NCBI GenBank assembly: GCA_934644775.1
Contig: CAKUDB010000006.1
Location: 46,174 to 110,173 of the forward strand
Source: an uncultured bacterium
GTDB taxonomy: Bacteria > Vulcanimicrobiota > Xenobia > Xenobiales > Xenobiaceae
Length of the DNA: 64,000 nt
Direction of reading: 5' to 3'
Shown here: positions 8,066-15,642 of the stretch, one piece after another
Layout: every line of letters begins with the position of its first letter
Position numbering within the stretch: position 1 is the first letter of the stretch
The notes under the pieces: generated by a model
Databases searched by the model: none
Seen by the model: the letters and a program-made list of their open reading frames with translations, nothing else
What the model was told of the DNA's origin: nothing
Translations under genes and position numbers: made by a program

Positions 8066-10204
8066 ATGGGTGCCCAGCCCGGTGAAGAAAGCCTGTTAGG
8101 AAAACTAATGAAATACTCCGATGTCGGCAGTGCCGTTGCCATTGTCGGTATTGTGGGTATGTTGATCGTTCCTCTCCCGCCCGATTTGCTCGATGTACTT
8201 TTGGCCTTTAACTTAGCTTGCGCTATTATCACAGTGCTCATTTCAATTTACATTGAAGAGCCTCTGCAATTCGCGGTTTTCCCTACCGTCTTGCTGGTAG
8301 CGACTCTGTTCCGTTTGGCCCTGGACGTCTCGGCTACACGTATGATCCTGCTCCATGGCAATGAAATAGACATTGTCACCAAGATGCCTACTGGAGCGGG
8401 CCACTTAATTCCTACGTTTGGAAAAGTTGCTGTAGGCGGCAACTTAATCGTAGGTTTCATTATGTTTATCATCTTAATTATCATCCAAATTATGGTAATT
8501 ACCAACGGTGCTGAACGTATTGCCCAGGTAGCCGCCCGTTTTAACTTGGACGCTATGCCTGGTAAACAAATGGCTATCGACGCCGACTTACATGCTGGAA
8601 ATATCGATGCCGATACGGCCCGCAAAAAACGTAAAGATATCGAAAGAGAATCCGACTTCTACGGTTCTATGGATGGTGCCGGCAAGTTCGTAAAAGGTGA
8701 CGCTATGGCTTCTATCGTGATTATGTTGGTAAACGTAGTCGGCGGTATAGGTATTGGCGTACTTTACCATGGTATGGACGTATCCCATGCTTTAAATACT
8801 TACGCTATTCTCTCTATCGGTAACGGCTTAATGACCACCTTGCCCGCCTTCTTGATGTCTACAGCTATGGGTTTGGTTGTATCTCGTGCCGCTTCCGAAT
8901 CGAACCTCGGCCGCGACGTAGTCGAACAAGTGTCTGGTCAACCTGGCGCTTTGAAGATGGCCGGTTCCTTTATGTTGCTCTTGGCCTTCTTGTCCCTGGT
9001 AGCTGGTTTGCCAAAGTTTATGGCTTTTACCTTGGCTTGTATCGGTGGAGCCCTCTTCTTCTTGGGCAAGCAGTTGGAGAAGAAGAATATGGAAGCTGTG
9101 GCTGTAGCCAGCGGCGGTGCGGTAACGGCTCAAGAGCAAAAGAAAAAGACCGAGCAAAAGAAGCCCGAAAGTGTGGTTCAGCTCATGCAAGTCGACCCCA
9201 TCTCTTTGGAAGTGGGCCGCGGCTTGCTCTCTTTGGTAGACCCCAACCAAGGGGCCAAGCTTTTGGATCGCGTCACTTCTATTCGTCGCCATATTGCTTT
9301 AGAATTGGGTATTGTCGTCCCCGGCGTACGCTTCCGAGACAACTTACAATTGAAGCCCAATGCTTATGTAATTAAAATTAAAGAAATAGAAGTGGCTCAG
9401 GGCGAAGTCCAAGTCAACCAATTCCTGGCTATCGGCCCGGAAGAGAAATTGAAGAATTTGCGCGGCACCAAAACTGTCGACCCGACTTACGGTATGCCCG
9501 GCGTCTGGATCTCTCCCGAGCAACGCGGCGACGCCGAACGCTTAGGATGTATGATCTTCGACCCTGTAAGCGTTATTGCCACCCAATTAACCGAAGTTGT
9601 TCGAACTCACGCTTCCGAAATGCTCGGCCGTCAGGAAGTTCAGGCCCTTATCGACACTGTCAAAAAGACGCACCCGGCAGTGGTCAAAGAGATCTTCCCC
9701 GACGCTTTGGGCTTGGGCGAAATCCAAAAAGTATTGCAAAACTTGGTCAAAGAGCGTGTCTCTGTGCGTGACTTAGTCTCTATTTTGGAAACTATGGGCG
9801 ACAACGTCCATATTACCAAAGATCCGGAGATGCTGACCGAGTTTTGCCGCGTCAGCTTATCGCGAGTCATTTGTAAGGATTACTGTAATAATGACGGTAC
9901 GATTAACGTTATTACCCTCGATCCCAAAATTGAGCAAATGATTCAGGGCGCTATCCAACGCAGCGAGTTGGGCTCTTTCTTAACCTTAGATCCCAACTTA
10001 GGCCAAGAGATCTTGCAAGCTATTTCCAACCAAGCTAATGCTTTGCAAGAGCGTGGCTTGCAACCCATCCTTTTGGTGGCTCCCCAAATTCGTCCGGCTG
10101 TGCGTAAGTTGACCGAGCGCTCCTTCCCCAACTTGGTAGTGCTTTCTTGGAACGAAATAGCGCCCAAGATTAACGTAAACTCTGTCGGTATGGTTTCTTT
10201 CTAA
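8066..10204 (+). CDS. flhA: Flagellar export gate protein FlhA
   Basis: FlhA forms the nonameric ring that passes substrates and proton energy to the export gate. It has 712 residues, near the usual 690-700. The N-terminal half has about eight membrane segments with the family signature 'LFRLALDVSATRMILLHG'. The proton-coupling loop includes 'ARFNLDAMPGKQMAIDADL' and 'RESDFYGSMDGAGKFVKGD'. A Lys/Glu linker near residues 345-370 leads into the cytosolic substrate-binding domain, which has 'PTYGMPGVWIS' and ends in 'LSWNEIAPKINVNSVGMV'. The start follows a GGAG site. Confidence 0.96.
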   Translation: MGAQPGEESLLGKLMKYSDVGSAVAIVGIVGMLIVPLPPDLLDVLLAFNLACAIITVLISIYIEEPLQFAVFPTVLLVATLFRLALDVSATRMILLHGNEIDIVTKMPTGAGHLIPTFGKVAVGGNLIVGFIMFIILIIIQIMVITNGAERIAQVAARFNLDAMPGKQMAIDADLHAGNIDADTARKKRKDIERESDFYGSMDGAGKFVKGDAMASIVIMLVNVVGGIGIGVLYHGMDVSHALNTYAILSIGNGLMTTLPAFLMSTAMGLVVSRAASESNLGRDVVEQVSGQPGALKMAGSFMLLLAFLSLVAGLPKFMAFTLACIGGALFFLGKQLEKKNMEAVAVASGGAVTAQEQKKKTEQKKPESVVQLMQVDPISLEVGRGLLSLVDPNQGAKLLDRVTSIRRHIALELGIVVPGVRFRDNLQLKPNAYVIKIKEIEVAQGEVQVNQFLAIGPEEKLKNLRGTKTVDPTYGMPGVWISPEQRGDAERLGCMIFDPVSVIATQLTEVVRTHASEMLGRQEVQALIDTVKKTHPAVVKEIFPDALGLGEIQKVLQNLVKERVSVRDLVSILETMGDNVHITKDPEMLTEFCRVSLSRVICKDYCNNDGTINVITLDPKIEQMIQGAIQRSELGSFLTLDPNLGQEILQAISNQANALQERGLQPILLVAPQIRPAVRKLTERSFPNLVVLSWNEIAPKINVNSVGMVSF

Positions 10205-10214
10205 ACTATATTGC

Positions 10215-10240
10215 GCCGGAGCTCAACTCAAAGCTCCGGC
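10215..10240 (+). terminator. Hairpin after flhA
   Basis: A perfect 9-bp GC-rich stem (GCCGGAGCT/AGCTCCGGC) with an 8-base loop lies 10 bases after the flhA stop. No T-run follows, so it may be an mRNA-stabilising or pause element more than an intrinsic terminator. Confidence 0.4.
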
Positions 10241-10317
10241 TTCTAGAGTGTATTGAAAAAAACTTTTCTCCTAATTTTGCCGCTGCTTAAAGCGAGAACG
10301 GATGGTCAAGACAAGCT

Positions 10318-10635
10318 ATGGAAATGGAACCCCGAGTAGGTTTAAGTCCCGAAGAGATGATTGCCAACTTCAATCGCATGTATCAAGACTCTTGGGAGAA
10401 AAGCCGCGAACAAATTGATTGGCAAGCTATAAAAAGGCCCAATGCTGATTTATCCAAATGGGTTTTGGAAGTTTTGGAAATTGTTATGGCCTCCTCACGC
10501 GATGCTATGACTTTTACTTTAATGGAAAATAATAAACGCATAGCTGAACAAATGGTTGAGCAAGGCTTGCCTGTTCATATGGAAGAAGTACAAGATGATG
10601 GCTCTGCAGAGCTTGATTTTGATCGTTTAGCTTAA
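10318..10635 (+). CDS. Conserved-looking small helical protein, unknown function
   Basis: I do not recognise this 105-residue acidic protein. It has no signal peptide or membrane segment and is predicted largely helical, with two Trp in the first half and a short acidic tail. A segment 'WVLEVLEIVMASS' followed by 'ENNKRIAEQM' weakly resembles the C-terminal module of the three genes that follow ('WLVELMKIL' ... 'NNRAMA'), but the match is too short to be sure. The ribosome site is poor; ATG 10318 or 10324 could be used. The gene lies between flhA and a very strong terminator, so it may belong to the flagellar transcript. Confidence 0.6.
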   Translation: MEMEPRVGLSPEEMIANFNRMYQDSWEKSREQIDWQAIKRPNADLSKWVLEVLEIVMASSRDAMTFTLMENNKRIAEQMVEQGLPVHMEEVQDDGSAELDFDRLA

Positions 10636-10653
10636 ACTTGCGTAAATACGGAT

Positions 10654-10703
10654 AAAAGAAATACGTCTTACCAAATGTAATTTTGGTAAGACGTATTTCT
10701 TTT
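10654..10703 (+). terminator. Strong intrinsic terminator closing the flagellar cluster
   Basis: A perfect 22-bp inverted repeat (arms 10654-10675 and 10682-10703, 6-base loop) ends in a T-rich arm (TTTCTTTT). Its A-rich 5' arm would also give T's on the other strand, so it may act in both directions. Confidence 0.85.
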
Positions 10704-10842
10704 TGTAATAAAGTGATAAAGAAACGGCAAAATTATAGCCGAGAAGTTGGCAATAATAGTTAGGTACACTGCAAGCATAGAACCAGCCGAGATAAACAAA
10801 AAAAAGATCCGGCCATATTAAAGTAAAGCGGGGTACATAAAT

Positions 10843-11118
10843 ATGGATATAGTAGGTTTAGGCACTAGCCTCTTAGGGAACTTTTTTGAAAAAAGCCAGC
10901 AAGCTCACAATATGCAAATGATGGCTAACGACTATCAAAATGCGCAGACGATCTATGCTTCTATCGATGCCCAAGCGCAAAAGAGCGCTATGGAGCGTTG
11001 GAAAATTGCCAGCGATACTCAAACCAAAATCTTTGAAATCCAACAAGAAGTGACTGTCAATCGGGCTAAAACTCAAGACAAAATGTTCAACAAATGGTGC
11101 GACTATATTAAAGCCTAA
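10843..11118 (+). CDS. Helical protein A of a three-member C-terminal module family
   Basis: Unknown function, 91 residues, no signal peptide or membrane segment. Residues 35-91 form the shared module. Aligned without gaps to protein C (12477-13232) I count 19 identical residues in 57, and to protein B (11230-12207) 16 in 57. Conserved points are 'I..I.A', an Asp-x-Gln, 'IF.I.Q', 'NRA', Asp and a Trp near the end. The module is predicted to be one or two long amphipathic helices. This member is almost only the module, with a short N-terminal segment 'MDIVGLGTSLLGNFF'. Its position after flhA suggests a flagellar or exported role, but nothing in the sequence proves it. Confidence 0.7.
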   Translation: MDIVGLGTSLLGNFFEKSQQAHNMQMMANDYQNAQTIYASIDAQAQKSAMERWKIASDTQTKIFEIQQEVTVNRAKTQDKMFNKWCDYIKA

Positions 11119-11229
11119 CTTTATCGTCCTTAGCACTATACCGACAAGTGGGGGGATTTTATATTCTGGCTGGGGGGACAGATATAAAACAAACTAACCA
11201 AAAAATAAGACCAAGGGGGACTAAGCGAT

Positions 11230-12207
11230 ATGATCACTTCTAACTATTCTTTGGACAGCCTTTCTGTAAAAGGTTCTCTACTGCCACCACAACATCAGAA
11301 TTTAGCACCTCCGCCCTTAGAAGTGGCAGATACCCCAGATTCGGTACTATTATCTGCCTATAGTCCCAATAAACAACTACCCCTTGAAAACTTAGGGCCA
11401 CCCGATGCTAATTTAGCCCAACCTTGGTCAAGCCAAACCTCAGATCTAGAGAATAGGGCTAGCTCCGAAACTATAAACCAATCTCCAGTCCAATCTCAAA
11501 CCCAGCCCCAAGTCCAGCAGGAGACTGAGCCAACGCTGGCTGCCGAAAGTGAGGCCAGATGTCGCAGCCGCCCCAATGCCTACTCGGCGGCCACAGCAGC
11601 CACCCATTGTGCCTTTAGTTGTGAAGGAGCACCAGCCCTACTCTTTCAAGAAGATTTTTATACAACCATAGGGGCGGAGCCTTTATCCCTTGGCCAAGAG
11701 CGGGCCGACGCTTTGGTTACCGACACCTTTACACTCGAAACCCCAACAGCTGAGTTTACCGGATCGGCTAGGGCACCTAATTCGACCAGAGCTACTGAAT
11801 CGGCCAGCGCAACTGAACCGACTAGAGCCACTGAATCGACCAGCGCGATGGAATCAGCTAGAGGTGATTCCTTTACTACCGAGGCTTCCTCCACTTCATC
11901 TTCTTTAGCCTCCTCCACTGGCCCCAAAGCAGAAGCCAAGAAGCCACCTGCCGCCGAGGAGCCGCCTAGCCCAGCAGAAGAGCGAGCCCTCCAAGAAGAA
12001 AAAGAGCAGCAAGAGAAGCTGCGAGTTGAGGTTATTTACGATCGCATTAAAGCTGAGAAATTGCTACATGAAGCCAAAAGACAAGCTATTTGGGCCGACT
12101 TACAAACTGAATTGCGACGTATTTGGCGAGAGGTAATGCTTAGACGTAAAAAATCGGAAGATGATTACCAAAAAAGTTGGCAAAAGCTCTTCCTTAATGC
12201 TGGATAA
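11230..12207 (+). CDS. Protein B: disordered Ser/Thr/Ala-rich protein with the shared C-terminal module
   Basis: Unknown function, 325 residues. AAGGGGG precedes the ATG. Residues 1-240 are low complexity, rich in Ser, Thr, Ala, Pro and Gln. A run of degenerate six-residue repeats of the type (S/P)xxATE lies at 185-208. Residues 240-265 are charged and likely coiled coil. Residues 267-323 carry the module shared with proteins A and C ('VIYDRIKAEK', 'IWADLQTE', Trp near the end). Two Cys lie in the otherwise disordered part. The long flexible N-terminus on a helical C-terminus resembles exported substrates or tethers; this is inference only. Confidence 0.7.
   Translation: MITSNYSLDSLSVKGSLLPPQHQNLAPPPLEVADTPDSVLLSAYSPNKQLPLENLGPPDANLAQPWSSQTSDLENRASSETINQSPVQSQTQPQVQQETEPTLAAESEARCRSRPNAYSAATAATHCAFSCEGAPALLFQEDFYTTIGAEPLSLGQERADALVTDTFTLETPTAEFTGSARAPNSTRATESASATEPTRATESTSAMESARGDSFTTEASSTSSSLASSTGPKAEAKKPPAAEEPPSPAEERALQEEKEQQEKLRVEVIYDRIKAEKLLHEAKRQAIWADLQTELRRIWREVMLRRKKSEDDYQKSWQKLFLNAG
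11782..11853 (+). repeat. Degenerate 18-bp coding repeat (hexapeptide) in protein B
   Basis: Four consecutive hexapeptides read STRATE, SASATE, PTRATE and STSAME. The corresponding 18-base units are similar but not identical, so this is an ageing coding repeat. Confidence 0.6.
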
Positions 12208-12224
12208 AAGAATCGATAGCAAGC

Positions 12225-12287
12225 GACAGCCTAGCTCGTCCTAGCTTAATTAAAGAGACCTGGGGAACCTTTCACTCCTAGGCTGTC
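12225..12287. repeat. Inverted repeat in the gap between proteins B and C
   Basis: A perfect 10-bp inverted repeat (GACAGCCTAG at 12225-12234, CTAGGCTGTC at 12278-12287) encloses 43 bases. No T-run follows. It could be a structured mRNA end or part of a small RNA. A TATAAT box at 12403-12408, about 70 bases before the protein C start, may belong to a promoter but lacks a clear -35. Confidence 0.4.
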
Positions 12288-12476
12288 CAATACGCTTACT
12301 ATTCACTACCATTACTATTAAGTTGCCTAGCCTGGCCCAGCTTATGAACTAAATTTCACAAATAAGCAACAAGACAGCCTTTTTTTTAAGGGGCTAACCA
12401 TTTATAATACTAGGGAAAATAATTGCCTTTTAGCCAGAATGTTCTGGCCTTTAGCCTTGTAAGGAGGCCTATATAA

Positions 12477-13232
12477 ATGGTTGCCCCTATCGGAATCAAT
12501 ACCAATACATATTCGCAAGCCAACGCTACTCGCAATATGCAGCAAGTTGGTGGTCAGAGCCAATTAACCCGCAAAACCGACGTAGCCCCCCAGAGCGAGG
12601 CTCACAATGCTACTGCAACCGACAATGTCCAGTTGTCCGAAGGCCTTTCTTTTGCTCAAAATGCTCAAGAAAACGCCACCCATATAGGTGCTGCCCAAAA
12701 TCAGTTTGAAGAAGAGATCAGCGATACTTTTGAAAGTGCTCAAGAGCCTGAAGTAGGTAGCGCTCAGGCCGGAACTACCGGTAAAGCCGAAGAGGCTGCC
12801 CCCAAAGAGCCGCAAACCGATGAATACGGTTTTATTTTAATGGATGACCAAGGCAATACTATTGGTGGAAGCGTTCCTACCGACGATGGAGGAGCCGGTA
12901 CTCCCCCTCCCGTAGACGGTGGAAACGGTGGCGCTGCCGGTGAAGTTCCTCCCGAAGGTGGTGGAGGCGGTCAAGCTGGAGAGACTGGCGAAACAGAAAG
13001 TGCTGCTGCCCGCGCCGAGCGTCTCCAAAGGATGGAGCAAGATCGCGAAGCGGCTCTCTCCATCCTCACCCAAATGCAAGCCGACCGTCAAAAATGGCTG
13101 GTCGAGTTGATGAAGATCCTCTCTGATGCTCAGGCTTCTATTTTCGATATTATTCAGCAAGCTGCCAATAACCGCGCCATGGCTTTCGATAGAGCTATGA
13201 TGGGTTGGTCCAGAGTTTTTAACGGTCACTAA
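12477..13232 (+). CDS. Protein C: Gly/Pro-rich protein with the shared C-terminal module
   Basis: Unknown function, 251 residues. AAGGAGG precedes the ATG. Residues 1-110 are polar and Gln/Ala/Asn-rich. Residues 112-135 contain 'DEYGFILMDDQGNTIGG', a small beta-like patch. Residues 135-172 are a Gly/Pro/Asp-rich linker. Residues 175-250 are helical and end in the shared module: 'ILTQMQADRQKW', 'ILSDAQASIFDIIQQ', 'NNRAMAFDRAMMGW'. It aligns to protein A over 57 residues without gaps, 19 identical. No signal peptide or membrane segment. A strong terminator follows, so the gene is probably the end of its transcript. Confidence 0.7.
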   Translation: MVAPIGINTNTYSQANATRNMQQVGGQSQLTRKTDVAPQSEAHNATATDNVQLSEGLSFAQNAQENATHIGAAQNQFEEEISDTFESAQEPEVGSAQAGTTGKAEEAAPKEPQTDEYGFILMDDQGNTIGGSVPTDDGGAGTPPPVDGGNGGAAGEVPPEGGGGGQAGETGETESAAARAERLQRMEQDREAALSILTQMQADRQKWLVELMKILSDAQASIFDIIQQAANNRAMAFDRAMMGWSRVFNGH

Positions 13233-13268
13233 GATTAGTTGGCCTTTTTATACGGCACAGCAAAAAAA

Positions 13269-13307
13269 CCCGCTCGTCAATATCGATTATCGACCGGCGG
13301 GCTTTTT
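13269..13307 (+). terminator. Intrinsic terminator after protein C
   Basis: CCCGC (13269-13273) pairs with GCGGG (13297-13301), extended inward by TCG/CGA, and a T5 run follows (13303-13307). Confidence 0.7.
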
Positions 13308-13344
13308 CTTTACTAGCCGAATTGACAATTCTCTAATATATTAC

Positions 13345-13384
13345 AAAAAAACAGCCGCCAGCACTCAAAAATGCTACTCGGCTG
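13345..13384 (-). terminator. Intrinsic terminator of the ATP-grasp gene
   Basis: On the minus strand, CAGCCG and TAGCA pair with TGCT and CGGCTG in one hairpin, followed by seven T. It faces the protein C terminator and isolates two convergent units. Confidence 0.75.
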
Positions 13385-13410
13385 CTTTTCTTTACAGACT
13401 AAATAGAAGC

Positions 13411-14328
13411 CTAGATATTTTGCCAATTGGCCGTAGTATCGTTGCGAGCTCCCGCTTTAGCTTTTTCAATAAGCAAATCGGCCATCTTATTGACAGCCCA
13501 AGGGAAGTGAGCCTCTTTTAAAGAGCGATAATCGAAATCACAAACATAATTGGTAATATCGATAGCATAGAGAACGTGATCTTTAATAGCGAACTCTAAG
13601 GCATTCATGTCGTAGCCTATAGCGCTATTAAACTTGATAGTATATTCTTCAGCTTTAGCCAAATCGGCCGGATCGAGCACTCCCTGATCTTGGACATATT
13701 CGCCCTGGCCCATAGGACGAGGAATATAACGAATAGCTCTAGCATTAGTGCGACCGATACTTAAGCAACGAATATAATCTTCCCAAGCGATAAATTCTTG
13801 CAAAGTCATAGTCAAGCTGCCAGACTCATTGTAAGCCTTGATAGCCTCTTCTTTGCTGTAAATTTTATAGACATTCTTCCAACCGCCGCCAAAAGCCGGC
13901 TTCATAATACAAGGCAAACCAACTTCAGCTAAGCGAGCATCCCAGTCGATAGGCCACATATTGCGCAAAGAACCGGCTGTAATATCGGCAGTGTAAGCTA
14001 AGTTGGGCAATACTACAGTTTTAGGTACGGGAATACCTAAACGTTTGGCCAAGGAGTAGCCGAAAAACTTATCATCAACATTCATCCAGAAGGGATTATT
14101 GACAACATAAGTACCTTGCAAAGAAGCTTGCTTTAAATAAACTTGGTAGTAAGGCACTTCGTGGGAGATACGATCTAAGATGGCACCGTAAGGGCACTTT
14201 TCAGCGCAGCTAGTGCCGCCTAAGTGAATATATTCAGCCTGTACGCCACAATTGCGGCGATTTATCTCTGCCAATACACCATCAGGAAAACTATCCTCAC
14301 GACCGCGTAAAATACCGACTTTCAACAT
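13411..14328 (-). CDS. ATP-grasp ligase of unknown substrate
   Basis: An ATP-dependent carboxylate-amine ligase of the D-Ala-D-Ala ligase/RimK fold, 305 residues from the ATG at 14326-14328 (GAGGAGG upstream). The first 90 residues are a pre-ATP-grasp domain. 'PCIMKPAFGGGWKNVYKI' is the Gly-rich nucleotide loop with its binding Lys. 'LQEFI' gives the hinge contact, and the late 'YAIDITNYVCDFDY' stands where metal-binding D-x-(T/N) residues are expected. A Cys pair in 'GTSCAEKCPYGAI' near residue 45 is uncommon. It may activate a peptide or small acid, but the substrate cannot be read from sequence. The gene lies downstream of the helical-repeat gene, 83 bases apart. Confidence 0.75.
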   Translation of the reverse strand: MLKVGILRGREDSFPDGVLAEINRRNCGVQAEYIHLGGTSCAEKCPYGAILDRISHEVPYYQVYLKQASLQGTYVVNNPFWMNVDDKFFGYSLAKRLGIPVPKTVVLPNLAYTADITAGSLRNMWPIDWDARLAEVGLPCIMKPAFGGGWKNVYKIYSKEEAIKAYNESGSLTMTLQEFIAWEDYIRCLSIGRTNARAIRYIPRPMGQGEYVQDQGVLDPADLAKAEEYTIKFNSAIGYDMNALEFAIKDHVLYAIDITNYVCDFDYRSLKEAHFPWAVNKMADLLIEKAKAGARNDTTANWQNI

Positions 14329-14411
14329 GCTGTAAATAACCCTCCTCAACGGAATAGGCGACCTTAGGGCCGCAGCTTAAAAAGATTGACAAGCCCAGAA
14401 ACTTACCATTA

Positions 14412-15398
14412 TTAACGCTTTTTATTAAAGTAGGCCAAAGCCCAATTGCGTACGCCCAAATCGCCATCATGTAAAGCGCTGCGCAAAAACTCATCGTTCT
14501 CCGTTTCGGCCGCTAAAGCATAAGCGCGACGACGGACGCTGGCATCACCATAGTTGCGACAAAGATCGTAAAGGGCCGTACATTGCACTTTAAACTTTTG
14601 GTTTTGTAAATCGATACGCTCTTCAGGATCCATAAGAGCCATTAGATCCAGGACGCCGTGCAACAGAGGCATAATATCGTCGCTCCAATAAGAGATATTC
14701 TCGACGATATGGCGGAGAACTTTAGGAGCATTTTCTGTAGCTTTAGCTAAGCAAGTGACAGCTTTTCTGGCTAAAAAGTTGGGAGCATAGACAGGCTGCT
14801 TTAAGAAACCGCTAGAGACGCTCTTCTCTACATCTAGCCCCAGAGCCCACTGACAGATAGTCAGCTTATTGTCAGCCGTAAAACCGCGTATTCCCAAAGA
14901 CTGCTCTATTAAAGCTAAACGCCCCTCTTTAGAAAGATAGTCGCTAACTAATAGACAAATAAATAAACAAACTCTGTCATTATTGCTCAGTTCCGGCTTA
15001 CTGACCAAAGCTCTGCCACAATAAAGGCTCTCCTCTTTCTTCAAAGGCTCAAGGGAAACTTCTCTGGCAAAATGTACTTCTGTCTCAGGATTGATAAGCT
15101 CACAGGCAAAACTGATAATCTTATCGACCATAATAGTTTCTCCGGCATTTTCACAGAGCCAAGATATAGCTAAAATTCCACCGGGAGAGACCTGAACTAA
15201 CTGACTAAGAGCCTTCTGACGTATGCTGTCACTTAATTTTTTACTCTTAAATATCTCACGAGCTAAAGCATCAAGCCAATCTTGCTCCGTCACAGAAGCC
15301 TGTTCCCCGGCCCCATCACGTTTCATACAACGCTGCAAACGCCTGCGGGCCGCCCCCTTCACTTGCTGTAAGGCTGCGCTACTGAAAACCTCGTCCAA
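14412..15398 (-). CDS. HEAT-like helical-repeat protein, unknown function
   Basis: A 328-residue, all-helical, cytosolic protein, with a TTG start preceded by GGGAGG at good spacing. The C-terminal part ends in 'DASVRRRAYALAAE' and 'HDGDLGVRNWALAYF', typical of HEAT/Armadillo repeats, in which paired helices stack into a curved scaffold. The N-terminal 60 residues are basic. No catalytic motif is visible. Such proteins usually hold other proteins together. The order with the ATP-grasp gene suggests one transcript. Confidence 0.6.
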   Translation of the reverse strand: MDEVFSSAALQQVKGAARRRLQRCMKRDGAGEQASVTEQDWLDALAREIFKSKKLSDSIRQKALSQLVQVSPGGILAISWLCENAGETIMVDKIISFACELINPETEVHFAREVSLEPLKKEESLYCGRALVSKPELSNNDRVCLFICLLVSDYLSKEGRLALIEQSLGIRGFTADNKLTICQWALGLDVEKSVSSGFLKQPVYAPNFLARKAVTCLAKATENAPKVLRHIVENISYWSDDIMPLLHGVLDLMALMDPEERIDLQNQKFKVQCTALYDLCRNYGDASVRRRAYALAAETENDEFLRSALHDGDLGVRNWALAYFNKKR

Positions 15399-15525
15399 AA
15401 GAAAATCCTCCCAACGATAGCTGGGGATAATACTTCTTTCCCAACTCCGTTACCCTACTTATTCCCCGTTCACTTTAGCAAAAAAAGGCAAAAAACCTGC
15501 TCCTGCTGTAAGTGAGCCAAGTACC

Positions 15526-15581
15526 AAAAAGGCGGGCTCGCCCTCATACATAGAATAAGAACGACCCGCCTCTCATATACA
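15526..15581 (-). terminator. Intrinsic terminator of the rpoBC operon
   Basis: On the minus strand AGGCGGG...CCCGCCT form a 7-bp GC-rich stem (plus TCG/CGA inside) with a loop of about 30 bases, followed by TTTTT. It lies about 60 bases after the rpoC stop. Confidence 0.7.
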
Positions 15582-15642
15582 TGGAGAGCAACTCAAGGGG
15601 CTAGAGAAACTAACTTCCTTCAGCCCCAAAGTGCCTTCCCAT

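Noticed and set aside
1..10204. Non-flagellar type III secretion (injectisome) cluster
   Set aside because: FliK hook domain, a hook/rod protein with TPGYK, FliO and FliM are flagellar; no secretin or needle gene is seen.
11150..11220. G-rich runs upstream of protein B as a G-quadruplex
   Set aside because: Only two G6 runs and one G5 run are present and their spacing is long; four suitable runs are lacking.
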